The translations under genes and the position numbers were made by a program. Of a stretch of 64,000 nucleotides of DNA, positions 1 through 13,800 are shown in pieces; the first letter of the stretch is position 1; each line of letters starts with the position of its first letter. Origin of the DNA: Daphnia carinata (taxonomy: Eukaryota; Arthropoda; Branchiopoda; Diplostraca; Daphniidae); assembly GCF_022539665.2 (NCBI RefSeq), contig NC_081335.1:1302001-1366000 (forward strand), given 5' to 3'. A model generated the notes under the pieces. It saw only the letters and a program-made list of their open reading frames with translations. It was not told where the DNA came from and ran no database searches.

Positions 1-2376
1 TCGGGGTCGCGTGCCCCATTTTTTTCTTTGAAAATCTTTATTTATTCTGGCTCTTTGCAGCGGATTTCGTGTCGTGTCCTTTTCTATATCCAAGCGATTA
101 GTGGGAAGCTTTTTGTCGTATTTTTTGTTTTTCAGTAAAAATAAAAAGGATGACCGTCTGATATAATGAGTTGCTAGACTAAACTGCCCCGCCGTTTGCA
201 CTTAAAGAGCTCACTCAGATAGGATATCCCGGTAGACACACAATCCCTGACGGGCTTTTTTTTTTTTTTTTTTTTTTTTTTATCTTAAGATATTTTTGTT
301 TTTAAAAGAAGATTGGCCTTATCACGTCGGCAGACGCAATGGCTTCTAAAAAAAAAAATTGAGATCGTTTATCCTATGGCTCTTGTTAAATTTACATTAA
401 TGGACGGAAAGGAAGGGGGGAGACGTGATTTCTCTCTGTCTGCTTTCGTTCTTTTTTTTTTTTTTCCTTGATTACGGTATACGTTTTAAACCGCACAATT
501 GAGACATCCTGCATCGCGAGGAAATGAAGGAGGACATTATAATTTCTTTTTTTTTTTTAATTTTGTTTTACGACTTTCTGGCTCTTTTACATTCGATTGC
601 TGGGAAATGTATACATAGACGATATCAGTTTCTCTGCTTCCATATAAATCAAGAATCAGTCCCGATAGAATGGCTCGTAGTTTCGTTAGTTTTGAGGTTT
701 ATATAGTTTTTCCTTCTTGGACTAGGGGGTTCCGTATATATTTTTTTTTCGTTCGTTTTTTACGATTGTGTACACTACTAGTACGGTTAGTTTAGTGAGT
801 CCCAAAAAGAAAAATAAGAAGAGAAACGGAAGAGAAAAGAGCTGAAATGTTGTCAACAATTTACAAGTGGCCGACCGCGGACGCAGCTGTTAGTGTCTGC
901 GTCTTAAAAAACTCTGTGTGTGTGTGTATGTATTGGGTGTGTGTGTGTGTGCACGTGTTTATGTGTGTATATATATATATTCTTTAAAAAAAAAAAAAAA
1001 CGAGTTGCCAGGGGGTTTTGTATTTCCAACATTTTCTCAGTCTGTAAATGAACCTCAAACTCAATTAAGTTCGGTCGGATCGAAACACGTTTCCCATATC
1101 ATTTTGATTATAGGTTTTTTTTTCTTCGATGTAAAAAGGGATGGAGGAATGCGTGTCGAAGTCATTTCATTTTGAACAACAGCATTCCAAATTTTTTTGT
1201 TTGGATGTGTACGAATGAAAATGTTTTTTTTTTTTTTCTTGAATAATCGGTGGGCAATGTTATTTAAATTTGGCGCCGTTTAGACAAATCAAGGAGAAAG
1301 GAAATGACTCTCGTTCAGTTGGGTGCGGTACTCGTATCGGATATGCGCGCAATCAAAATTCGAAACTTATTTCTTTTTTTTTTTTCTTTTTCTCTTTTAT
1401 TTTTACGAACCGATACGAAAAGGAAATGTCGCGTCATTTAAAGCGAACGACCTTTGGCATGAAAAAAAAAAACCCACCACCAACATCTTGTTTGTTTTCT
1501 TTTAAAAACGTTTGAAATTTATTCGACTTCTATCATTTTTTTTTCTTTCTGTTTCCCATCTTTTCTGCCAAAACATCACACAAGTGGAAAACTGGTTGAT
1601 GTCGTAACTTCAGGCTGGCCTTACTGTCAACTCGATTTCTTGTTTTGTTTTTTTTTATTTTTGAAAAAATGGAGACGGAAAATCAGCTGTTTTGCTCGTG
1701 ATAACCTCTTTGCCGGTCGTATACGATCGAATCCAAAAGATTGCTAGCGCAACATGTCTGTTTGAAAATCACAGATTCTTGCCGTCCATCCAAATTTATT
1801 TTGATTCCACCTAACGGCCTCTTTATACCCAGATTCAACTTAATTATTTTTTACTCTTGAAAATGGGTCCTCTCTTTCAAACATATTTTTTTTTTTATTA
1901 ACAATGCGCAAGTGTCAGCAGCTCCCCCCTCCCAAAATCCATTGTAGTGCTCCTGACACGTTCGAAAATGGTGTTTATCCATCTGCGTTGATGATGATGA
2001 TGTCGAACGACAGGCCATTATGGAACGTGCCACTCTACAATGCCATCAGGGCTTTTTGCATTTTTGCGGTTTTTTTTTTTCTCTTTTTGAAAGGGGAGTA
2101 GTGAAGGGGGGGGGGGAGGAGGATCTTTTGTTGAACACAAACACATCAATTTATTACGAGACCCTTTTTTTCTTTTTCTTTTGTTGTTATTGAATAAAAG
2201 GATTTTTATGTGTGTGTGTGTGGTTGTGTGGTTGTGTGGAGGTCGACCGCAGGACACACACCCTTTCGTCGTGTAGTAACACTTGTTAGTCCTATTCTTG
2301 TTATTTCAGCTTATGTTCACTATTGTTTGATGTCTTAATAATTTATTTATTTATTTTATTTTGCTATGTTTTCCAG
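1..2376 (+). other. Upstream region / probable 5' UTR intron
   Basis: This is AT-rich DNA with many T and A runs (256-281 is a pure T run), GT repeats near 917-968 and 2209-2240, and no ORF of coding character. It probably contains intron and perhaps promoter or non-coding exon sequence for the kinesin gene, but I could not identify a first exon. AGACGTG at 421-427 looks like a DPE but lacks a good initiator at the right spacing. Confidence 0.5.
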
Positions 2377-2434
2377 GAGGAATTTAAATCGTTTTGATTT
2401 ATAAAAAGAAAGAAAATACATCGGAGGAGACGTT
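2377..2434 (+). other. Probable 5' UTR part of exon 1
   Basis: A pyrimidine/T-rich stretch ending in ttttccag (AG at 2375-2376) looks like a 3' splice site, so this 58-base leader probably follows one or more non-coding first exons upstream. An in-frame TAA at 2402-2404 separates it from the ATG at 2435, which supports that ATG as the start. If the acceptor is a coincidence, transcription would instead start nearby; I see no convincing TATA box or Inr/DPE pair here. Confidence 0.5.
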
Positions 2435-2565
2435 ATGGAAACTAATGTGCCTGCGTTATCGTCGCGATCGGATTGCAATTTGAACTGGATGACCCGCGTA
2501 CCGTCCCCTTTCCCGCCGGGCGTTGTTGAGCACCTCCCGCCGGACGGACGACTTCATCATCAAAG
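2435..2565 (+). CDS. KIF26: KIF26-like exon 1 (start codon, aa 1-43)
   Basis: This is a GC-rich open segment starting METNVPALSS and ending PPDGRLHHQ. The ATG has G at -3 and G at +4, a good Kozak context, and follows an in-frame stop. The donor AG/gtcaga leaves phase 2 (AG), which with the first G of exon 2 makes an Arg codon. It contains the Pro-rich stretch VPSPFPPGVVEHLPPDG and no recognisable domain. The assignment rests on phase, on the sharp contrast with surrounding T-rich DNA, and on the absence of another suitable start upstream of exon 2. Confidence 0.72.
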
Positions 2566-3320
2566 GTCAGAAACGTTTTCTACATAATCTTCTTATTCGC
2601 TGTCTCTTTCTCTATGCGAGGCGGACGACCTTTTCGATAAATAACAGAGGTTTCCCGCACTTGGAAAAGAAAAAAAAAAGTTTAGAAAATAGAGTCGACG
2701 GCTTTCATAGCCAATTTCATTGAGGTCTATTTTTACGAGTCAAATTCTGTTTTGATTTGCATATATTTGTGTGTGTTGTTGTGGTTGGTCGTTGTTGGCC
2801 TACCGCCCGCTGTGGCTGGTATGTGATGAACGACTCCCGTTTTCTCTCTTGGAACTTCTTCACGCTGTTCGCTTTGCCATCGAAATCAGTCGGCCATTGT
2901 TAGCGTCGGCTCCTATAACCTTTGAATTGTTTGAATGGGCCGATCTTAAAATAAGCGAGGCTCGTAAAGAAAAGCAAGCGCACGTCACATGCCGTTGAAT
3001 AATTCAACGACGTTTCACTTTTGCGTACTCACGCGGTCGTTGGTCGGTCACAACATTTTCTCTCCCCCCCCCCCCCAAAAAAAAAAATCTATTTTTTTTT
3101 TCTTGTAACTTCGCATCCGTTTGCAAATTCGTTTGCGACATTGAGGAGAGGCATAAAAAAAAGAGAGGAAATGGCTCGTTTGGCACAAACAGAACAATCT
3201 CATTGTAAACATGCGAAACACGGTCTAATCGATAACCTAAAAATGTATCGATAAGATGCGAAAAAAAAATATCTTTTTTTGTTGGGTGTAGGAAAGAGAA
3301 GGGTGTAGTATTGACACGAA

Positions 3321-3363
<43 letters not shown>

Positions 3364-6300
3364 GAGAAAAGGGCGATAAATGGCGGAGGAGGTGTAGTAG
3401 TTGAAACGAGCTTGTTTTTGTTGCGAAAAAATAAGAAGGAACATTTTTATTTTGGCAACCCTGTCAGCAAGGGGAGGGGGAAAAAAAAATCACATCCTAA
3501 ACTCACATGTCAGACATCCGCCAAACTGGCTCGCAGGTTGACATAAGGCGGAGGTGTAGGGGGTAGGAAAGTTATGAGAGGTCAATATTCCCCCCCCCCC
3601 TCTCTCCTTGTCTTGTCGGTACGTTATTGCTGTCGTCGTCCTTGGTTGATTTTTCTTTTTTTGACAGAAAATATCGAAACACTTTTGTATTTCTGAATAA
3701 CGCACGTGACCCATACTCGTCACACACACATTTTTTTTTTTATGTGTATGTGTGTGTGTGTATGGGGGGGGGAGGCGGTTTCGTTCCTCTTGTTGATACA
3801 CCGCACACTTCCGGTCTCTCTTGTGTGTTTTTGTCGGACACGGCTAATTTCCTACACTCTACCGTACTAGAAATGCTACTAGACCGTAGAGCTATGGATG
3901 TTGTGTTCTTCGCCTCTTTTTTTTTTCGCTAAAAAAAAAAAAAAAAATCCATCCGGATGCAGATGCACACGCGAAGCTTCCGGATATCTTTTAACCAGAT
4001 TTTTTTTCTTTTTTGTGTGTTTGTTAAACTTAAAACACTTTACTTCATATTGAAAGCGCGCGTGTCATCTGCCTCCCCCCTTAGTCTCGATCATTTTGAC
4101 GTGAATTAATGATGAGGACGCTGCACAGGGGGTTGGATGTGATGGCCCAACGAGGGGGGAAAACTCGTAGTGACAACGTCTTCCATTGTACTTAAAAAAA
4201 AAAAAAAAAAAAAAAAAAAGACGCCCCAGCGGCCCAGTCCCTTATTTGATTTTTTTATTTTTATTTTCACTAAAAAAAAAGAAAATCAAATAATACTAAA
4301 AAAAAAAAAAATGCTTAGGTAAAAGATAACGGTGTAACCGTCACTTTAGACGCTTTCGAAATGGCCGTCTTGTGGTGTATCGTCCTACATCAAGTGTAAC
4401 CGTAAAAGATGTTGTGACGCCACAGATTCTCGTCACAAAGTTGTTTGGTTTTCCTCTTTTACCTTGGGCCAACAATAAGACACAATCAGCTGATTGTATC
4501 GTTTTTTTTTTTTTTAAAGGGGGAAGCTTGGAATATAAATTCCCTAGATTTTTGTTTTTAATTGAATGAAGTTTCCAAGTGAGTCGTCGGGGGAGGGGGG
4601 AAGACGTTGCTCATTTATTATTCTTCGTTTTTTCTTCAATTTTAATTGAATACAACTTGAATGGGGAATTTTTTTTTTGTGGTGGCTTGTCCGATAAGAA
4701 ATTGAAAGCGATCGATTTTGAGAGAAGTCTCCCATCACTTGAAAAAGAGACTCTCTTGTTTCTCGAATCTGTTTTGTTCTCGAAAGAAAAAAGAAAAAGT
4801 CTGTATCACCTCAAGAGAAGCAGCACCCTTTGCTGTCCCTTAAAAGGCGCCGCTTTGTGACGAACGCGTCCCGCACTCTCTCACGCTTCTTTTTTGATTT
4901 ATTACGTTCATGCTGATGGCCACAATGTTTTTTCCGTGCCGCTTCAATCAGCCGATGTCTACGTACTAGTTTGTTTTTTTTTTTTCGCTTTTTTTGGGGG
5001 GACTTGTCCTCCCCTTCATTTCAAAATGGATGTGCCCGAAAAAGAAAAAAAAAAGAACTTTCTCATTTTGATTCGCTCGGTCATTGATATATTTTTTTTT
5101 TGCGCCTCACATTTTTATAGGCAGGATATAATGGATATTTGATATCTGGTGGTATGTTTGTCTCGTGTGTCGTGCGGTCCAACGTTCGTAGGTGAGGGCT
5201 CAGTATCGGATGACTTGTGAATTGCAGGATGTTGTTTTGTTTTTCTTTGCAACGATTTGAAAATTCTTTCATTCACCTATATATAAAAAAAAGAAACGTA
5301 AATTTCTGTTCCATCATATCCTTCGCAATCACGGCAAATGGTTGAAGCCCGATCCCTGTGTGACTGTACTAGCTAGGGATTAGGAGTTTACGCGACAAAT
5401 TGGAGGTATCAGATCGCATTACGCTGGAAAAAAAAATGTTAGCGGCTTGTTGGGCTGGGCACATGTTTAAAAAAAAAAAAAAAAAAAAAACCATGTATCA
5501 GATCTCTGCAGAATAGGCAGCTGGTTAGGACTGTGGTCGAAGGGAGAAAAGATAGATTACACACATACACTATAGGACTTGTGTGTACTGGAAGAAACGA
5601 AAGGGGGTTCTGGTTTTCGACCAAACATCTGGGTCAAGTATACAAGAGTAGCTATTTATGACCATTCAACCAGGATTTTTTTTTTCTCTTGCTCTCGCTG
5701 TTAGTAACCTCCTCTTCAAAGTGATCAATGAACGTCTGTTCATCATGTCGAAACATACGTTAGCCACTAAAAATGTCGGAGCCCTTTTTTTTTTTTTCTT
5801 TTTGAATTGTTGCACGACTTGAACGTCTGGGAAATTACATACATAGAGATGAGAATTTATATTTTCAAACTCTCTATGTGTCTGTGATGGTGTGGGGGGG
5901 AGAGAGAGAGAGAATCAATCGTTGGCGTCTCGATTTAAATTATCAGGATCTGATAACCATCTTGCGCCTGTGCGCTTTACGATTGATACTCCCCCCCCCC
6001 TCTCTCTCTCTCTCTTGTAAAGCCTATTTATATCTATTTTTTTTTTTTTTTTTTGTATTCTTCTTGCGGTAGATGCGCGTGATGAATCGTTGGCCATCAA
6101 ACTATTCAGATGTATACAACAATCGTCTGCACGATCTGCCTAATCGGCGGTTTTATTCTATCCCTTTTTTATCTTTTTGTTTTGATCAATTCGTTTGAAA
6201 CGATCGAACGAAGCGGGGGGAAACAAGGGCTGGCAAATCATCGCGTGAATCTGTCGTTTGCTTCTGGGCTAGGGACGTAGTCACGAAGCGTTGAATCAAA

Positions 6301-6779
6301 CGCCAAATTGTATCTAGACAGCAATACAAATGCGTTGTATAATTAAAAGAGAAAACCAATTGGCACTTTGATCGATTTTTCATTTGAAAAATAAAAAAAA
6401 AAAGGCCCTTTTTTTTTTTTTTTTGGTTCTCTCTTTTCTTCCCCTTTCTTGGAATTATTATTATTTATTTTTTTATTTTTTTTTTTTTACTGTCTTGATG
6501 AATTTCGGTGCTTGTTAGAGTGGATAAAAAAAGAAGACCGTGATCGATTGGGTAGACGGTAGAGATGCAATCAAGCGCTCGCGCGCCGACAAATCAGCCT
6601 GAGCTCACGGCTCTTTTTCTTTTGTTTCCATTCTATGAATGAGAAATGAAGCGTTTGAATCACTGATGTACAAGTGCAGCGCACAATAGTTTGAATTTGT
6701 TCTTTGATTAAATGTGGAGATATCATCTATTGCCCTGAAAATAACTTGAAACATTTGCCAAAGGGAAACATTCCGTGGG

Positions 6780-6816
<37 letters not shown>

Positions 6817-8407
6817 TATATCTCATCTTTTTATTTGGAATGCGACTTTTCTTGATTGGATCACGTCCATAAATTTATCGGCGGCTTCTTACAATGCCTC
6901 GTTGAATTTCTTTTTCTCCATCTCTTCCAACATCGCCTTTGTCGTCCCCTTTTTTGATCGACGCCAATCCCGCGCGTCTCGATGATGCCCTTGTTAGTGT
7001 AACACACGGAGATGCTTACGCGCCTCCTAAACCCTTACCTGTTTGTTTTTATTTTTGGCGTCATCGCTGAATTTTGAATGGGCACAAACAGCGGGTTGTT
7101 GTATGATCAAGCGGTTTTCTTCTGTTTATCAGTTCCCGTCGCTCTTTTTTTTTTTTTTTTTTTTTGTTTTTCATTGACCGTTATGCTAATTTTTTTCGAT
7201 GCAAAAGACGGACAGAAATCTTGAGCGGCGGTAGAAAGGTTGGCTTACCTTGACAGGGGATGACTCATCATGTGTGACGGTACGATTTATATCATCGTCG
7301 TGATTTCTTAAGGCTCCCGCGTTCAAGTGACCCACTCGCTAAAATATTTTTTTTTTTCTTTTAAATGCGTTTTGACCGCAAAGAAGCGTCCGCGTGTCGA
7401 CCTGTTTTCCTTCTTTGTTTTTTTTTTTTTTTGTTTTCACGAAAGAAGATGAGGCCGCGCACGAAAACAATGATTGTTTGGCACTTTGTTTGGCTGCTAG
7501 CGTACATAAATGTTTTCGTGACTTTTCGCATTATGCAAGTTGATTTGAGAACATTTTTTTTTTTGGGGGGGGGGGGTTCCTTCCCATTATAAATTGACTA
7601 TGGAACGGGATTGATCACCGCATCACGCGGGAAAACTTTTCCAATATTTTTTAAAGGAACTTTCAAAAAAAATTTTTCCCTTCCCGCTTTGCACGCTGAT
7701 TGCGTGAGAACGAAAGAGGTCACATTTTTTTTTTTTTTTTTGCTATCGGTAAAATAATAAATTCATCGATAGAATTTTTTTATTATTATTTTTTTTTCTT
7801 TTTTGGAAAATATAAAAAAGATCGTACGCAAATGAATAATAAAAAAAGAAAACGAAATATTCATGACGTTCTCGCAGGAAGGCCACAGTCGATAGCAGGT
7901 GAATAGATAATTGCACTCTATTATGCTACCTATGCAAATGAAAGTGTTAGATTTAATAGTTCACCTGCTGTTGGTTGAATAAAAGATCAGGCGGCGTCTA
8001 TCCTTTGACTTGTTCCCCCCTCGCGTTTTTCCTATTTTCTTAAAATCATTGCGCCTTTTCGCTTCTCCATTGTAACTCCAATCCCGCGGCTGCGAGATTC
8101 TTTTCGTGTCCATCGTTGCAGCACATAATTAGGCCATCAATAACGACCCAATCGAGACAATCAAAGAGGATAGTCAGTGAGGTTTCTTTTCGTACGTGTC
8201 TTGACGGATAAATTCCCCGCTTTTAAATATCTTATCGCTCCTATTTTTTTTTTCTTGTTGTTGTTCCCGCGGCCAAAAAGGGGGGGGGGAACCGCTTCAT
8301 GTCACTCGTTGCGCAAACTAATCCCGGACGGAGCCGGGATCTGAACGGCTCATTGTCTCCGTTGTCCCCATTTTTTTTTTCTTTTTCTCATTTCCTCTTT
8401 TCAACCG

Positions 8408-8440
<33 letters not shown>

Positions 8441-8660
8441 ATTTGCGGTCGTGTTATACGAGACGCGCAAATTTAGACGTTACATCCCGTCGAAAGATGA
8501 CGCAACTATTTTGGGTGGGGGATGGATATTAAAGAAAAAAAAAAAATACGACTGGGCTGTCTCGTGTTTTGGACATTTTTTTTTTTTTTTGTGTGCGTGG
8601 CTAAAAAACAAGAAGAGGATTATCCGCATTTGTTGCAATCGACTTTTGGACATGATGAAG

Positions 8661-8692
<32 letters not shown>

Positions 8693-10060
8693 GCGATTGT
8701 TTTGAACGGGCTGTTGTTTTTGTTCCCGACGTTCCATTTGACAAGTGAGAAACGTGAGAAACCCCCCCCGCTAGTGGCAGTCCGAAAAGACGAATCAACA
8801 ACAGCAGCAGCGGAATGAAGTAAAAAGAGATTTTGATGCAAGAAGCTTAAAGTAAAAGAAGAGGATCTACAAAAGAGACAAGAAACGAGGTTGATTTTGT
8901 CTCAAATTTCCACGTCGTCATACATGAATAAGTAAAGTACCAGAAGTCCCTCTCTCTCTCTCTCTCTCTCTCTGCCCCCTCCCCCCCCCCCTAAAACGTT
9001 CCATTGGTCCTTCGTTGCACTCGCACACAGACACACACGGGGGTTGAAGAGGAATTCCATATGACCCAGCAGAAGAAAGACAAAAAAAAAAAAAAAAATG
9101 TTTTCCTCCCCCCTCCCAACAGACGGTTGACCCGAGCAACTAAGAGCAAAAGAAAAAGAAGAGCTGGTAATGTATCGCTAGGGTGTTGTTCTTCTCGCCC
9201 TGGAACAAATTGTTCCAGCTCCCCCCCCCCCAGTCCCTTCTCTTTTGCTACACATTTTTTTTTTCCTTTCTTTCCTTGACGCCATTTTTTCTTTTTAAAA
9301 GTTTGGATGTGTGATCCAACTAAAATTAGAAAAAATAGCGCCTTCCTTTAGCCCTGATGTTGGAGAAGGGGGGGGGGGAGGACATGGTACAGTAGCACGG
9401 AAGGAAAGAAGAAAAAAAAATATCCAAGGAAAAATGGTTAATGATGATGCAACAGCTGGCGCAGCGGTCGGACCCATCACAGAGATAAGGCCGCCTCACG
9501 AGCGTCCCTCCTTATGAGCATCAGCTTCTTTTCTTTCCTCGTTATGCGTAGCTAACCGATATATACCTTCCTTCCTCTCTACATACTGTGATGATGCTAC
9601 TGCTCCTTAACGAAGTGTGTACCAACTTAACAATGCATCCTCCCACCTAGAAAGACTCTTTGGCTGCTCTCCCCCGTTGGTGGACGCTTCTATTTCGACT
9701 GGGAGTTTCATTTTTGTTTTTACACGCCAAGTGAATGGTAGATAGCAGATGATTGGGGCGGCCTATGGTCGCTGTCAGAATACTTTTTTTCTTTTTTTTT
9801 TTTCTTTTCTTTTTTTTTTTTTTTTACCGTGAGAAATTAGGAGAAGGAAAATTTCAAGAGACAGGGAAAATGTCGCTCACCACTCTATTCTGTTTTGGAA
9901 TTTTTTTTTTTTTTTTTTTTTTGTTTTGAAAATCAATTTCTTGATGTTTCACGCTGATCTTGTTTGGGTTGCGCCTCTGGCCGTTGTAGCCAATGAAAAC
10001 TTTGTCTTGTTTACCTTTTTCGTGACTTTTAAGATGTTTTGCCTGTTACTTTCCTTCCCT

Positions 10061-10106
<46 letters not shown>

Positions 10107-10843
10107 GAGGTTCTAAATGGCTGAAACGCGACTTGTCAGGACGGCAACTCAGCAGGGGCTTCTTCTCTTTGAGATTGATGGCGGCATCCGTCTAATGGTT
10201 TTACAGCTCCTCCGAGAAAAGCTCAAATGATTTTTTAGGGTTTGCGTTTTTGAAAGTTCCCGGTTTGAATTGGGTCGAAACGTTAAGTACGGACATCTAG
10301 CGGTGGTAATTTCAACCTGTTGTGATTTTTGACGGTAATCATTTTTGAATGATGAAAATAATGGAGGAAAAAATGAAAAAAAAAAAAAGGGGGGGGGGGG
10401 GGGAGAATGATGACGATGACGTGCTGTTCTCCTGATTTGTGTGCAGATAATGATAGGTTACGGGAGTACGCAGTGCGCATCGCATAGCGGGAGCAAGAGC
10501 GTAAAACATTCATGATTTTCACGGTGGAGTTGAGGAATAAAGCCAACAGCAACCGTAGCGTTAGAAGAAGAAATTAAAAAGAAAAAGAAAAAAGGTAAAG
10601 GAAAATACAACAAGACAATCGAGGAATAAATCAGATGCGCGGAGATTAGAAGATGAAAAAAAAAAAAAATGAATAACAAACAGCGGCCGTGATCTTATTC
10701 AATACTCTTGCAGCCTCCTTTCCCCTGCGGGAACCGACATTGTATTTAAAACGAACAAAACTCCGCCTCCCCCGTAAAAAAAAACAATTCATATCGTGAA
10801 GTGCTATTTTGTGCTGTTAAAAATTGAAGAATGTCTTAACCTT

Positions 10844-10874
<31 letters not shown>

Positions 10875-13800
10875 GCTACGACATTTCCCGCAGAGTCCCG
10901 ATAAAAAATAAAACAATTGCGTTTTAAAATGTAAAGCCCGCGGATGATCCGATTGCGAAACAAGGAATTCCGTTATTCGAGATTTAAAGAAAGAAAACCA
11001 TTTGAAACAATAGAGCATCGCATTATTTGTTTTCTGTTTCATTTTTGAATATTTGCGCGCTAATGCAACAAACATGGCCTCTCCTTTTTCATCTCTTGAG
11101 AGCTAATGGCGTGTTTTTCACGTTCTCTTTTCGTTTGTTTCCCTCTTTTTTTGGAAATATGATTGACGTTATTTTGGCAAAGCTTTTGAAAATGCCCCGG
11201 TTTTGTTTTCTTTTTGTGTTTTTTTTTTTTTTTTAACTACTGAGCTGATGGCATCGAATGGTACACGGTTGGTCGCACATTGGCTTATAAAGTCAGTCGT
11301 CCGTACGCTTCTCCGATGAACATGTAGCGTAAAATCGAATTGGCTGTCATAATTTGACCGCCACACTTTTTCTAGCCCATCAACAAATAAACTCAACGGG
11401 AATTTTCTTTCTTTCTTTTTTTTTTTAAATAAAAAAAAAATTTACTTTTGTTTTGTTTTGTTTTTCAACACCAAACTCGAGGGAATGTCCAGTAATTGGA
11501 AGGGTCAGCAACAGCTTGCAACTTGGGGCCCCGGTAATGCGTTGCTCTGCTTACACAAATTGAGTTATTCACTAAGTAACGAAATTTTTAAAAAAACTTC
11601 CGTGGGAATGGAAGGGTATTCCCTTTTTTTTTTTTTTTTTCATGAACAGTTTTCGAGAGAGAGAGGTCAGGACCGGAGGTACAAGAGACTCGTAATAATA
11701 TGCAGTTTTACTATTGTGGAACACATAGGGCAACGAGAGGGGGGAGGGGGTGATTGTTTCTATCTACCTGGGCCCATCAAACCTTACATCCGGCTCTGCT
11801 TTTTTTTTCTAAAATAAAATAAAATACCCAGTCTCGGTAGTTGTAGTTTCGTTGCGGGCCCATTATCTTCTACTTCCGATCGGTGGGTTTCAAAAAATGT
11901 TCGGCGCTGTAGTAACTGTTTCTTTGATCATGCGAGCATGATCTCCCCCCCCCCCCCCTTCGTGGGTCTTTCTCACCCCCTCCTCACTTCTGTATACAAC
12001 CGTATCACGATATCGTTTGTCCTTTATATATATTATTCTGCCAGCAGTGTTTATAATATTACGAACGGCCCTCGTAACCTATACCACCAGACTCTCCTCC
12101 TTCCCCTCTCGTTTTTGCCAGCTGCTGTTGACAATCTTCGTGTTCATCTTCTCTGAACGGGGAGGGGACACAGTTTACGTAGATGGGAAAGAAAGAAAAC
12201 AAAAAAGATTTTTTTTATTTTGTTTAACAAACAAGAAATTTATTTTATTTTTTCCCATCCAAAAAAAAAATAAAAAAATGTGTAAACCGAGTTCTTGTGT
12301 GTGTGTAATCATCAAACACGGTCTCCATCGAGACGGTTCTCTTCATATGTTTCACGATCAATTTGTTCGCTTGAACTTTTTGCGGTTTTCCTTTTTGTTT
12401 TCGATGCCGGCAGAAACGCGATCGACCCGACAACGCATTAGCGTCTCATTCGCGTTTCACGGTGCGCTCTCTTTACGATTTCGTGTGTGTGTGTGTGTGT
12501 GTGTGTGTGTTTCTCGAAAAATGCTAGTTGAAAAGGGAGGAGACCGACGTTCTGAAAAGGTCAGTCGCACAGACTGTGTGTTTACCGAGAGTCCCACTCG
12601 TTTTGCCAGTAAAATATGGAAAATGTTTCGTGTGTATCTTGTCTTTCTCCACCCGTGCGAAAAACTTGAGAGCTTTTCCTATTTTTTTTTTTTTTTTTGA
12701 AACGCCTTTTCATGCAAAAAAGAACATTTTTTGTTTCTTTTCTTGCGCGCGCACTTTGAACTTTTGAGTGGGTGTGTTCCTCCAGTTTCAACGTTTATTA
12801 TTTTTTCTTCTGGGATTTTTTTGTTTGGTTGTCTTGACTTTTTGCTTTGCGAAGATCGTCTTCTTCTTTTTCTCATTTGCCCCCGCTCATTTAATAATGT
12901 AGTAGTAATATATGCGTAATGAGAGCGAAGACTCGGGAAAAATGATAATCACCGGCTGCCCCCACTGTGTTTTTTTTTTTGTTTTTTTTCAACGCCTTGG
13001 CGTAAACATGAAGGAAGACTTAAATAATTACGAAAAACACGTCAAAATTTGAAAAGAAAAAGAAAAGAATTTGATGTTTTTGCGCGCCAGTTTTCAAACG
13101 CCAAGGCCTTGATTTTCGAGAAAAAAAAAAATCCTCCATTATGAAGCAGTACCGCACTCTCCGATTATTAGAAAACCGAACCGATTTTTATGGGGATGAC
13201 GAAATAAAAAGGGAAACTTAAAGCTTTGTGAAAAATATAAAAAATAAAAAATTGATGAGAAAAGAAGAAGACGAAGGTTCTTTTGCTTGTGTGTAAGTCA
13301 CTGTTTGCTGGCCCAGCGGCCATAGGGAAATATCCCGAGTGGCGGGGGAGTGAACACTTTTTTTTTTTTTTTTTTATTATTTATTTTCTTCTTTCCTTGA
13401 ACTAATTTAGCGCTCCGACGTTGTGTACATATACGTACTGTCTCTCTCGCTCCGTGTGTACGTCTACGGCGTACAAGTTTCTCACGCTCTATCCTCACTT
13501 GGTGTAACGTCGGGGGACTATCTCCTCTTGTTTTCGCTTCCTCCCTTCACCCCCCCCCCGTTCCCTCTAAAAAAAGAAAAAAAAATGAATATCGTTTACT
13601 TGTTTACGTCTGTTTTGTTTGTTTTTTTATATTTAGAAACGAAGTTCTTGTAATTCATGGCCTTTCCGTCATTGATTCCGTCCTTGGGAATTCCAATCGA
13701 AATGTAAAGTAAAAAAAAAAAAAAAAAAAAAAAAATTCAAAAACAAATCCGCAGGCGACATGATTAGAAAAAAATAAAAATAAATACTATAGTCCCGAAA

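Noticed and set aside
421-427. AGACGTG resembling a DPE upstream of exon 1
   Set aside because: The base at the required +1 lies in TTACAT, a poor initiator; no other core element nearby.
8325-8350. Stretch resembling a tRNA T-arm on the minus strand (GTTCAGATCCCGG)
   Set aside because: No A-box, acceptor pairing or anticodon stem around it; short chance similarity.
12017-12700. 227-codon open frame, longest outside the exons
   Set aside because: Made of low-complexity Phe/Val/Cys/Lys from T, GT and A repeats, with no domain and overlapping open frames in both strands; chance ORF in intron 1.
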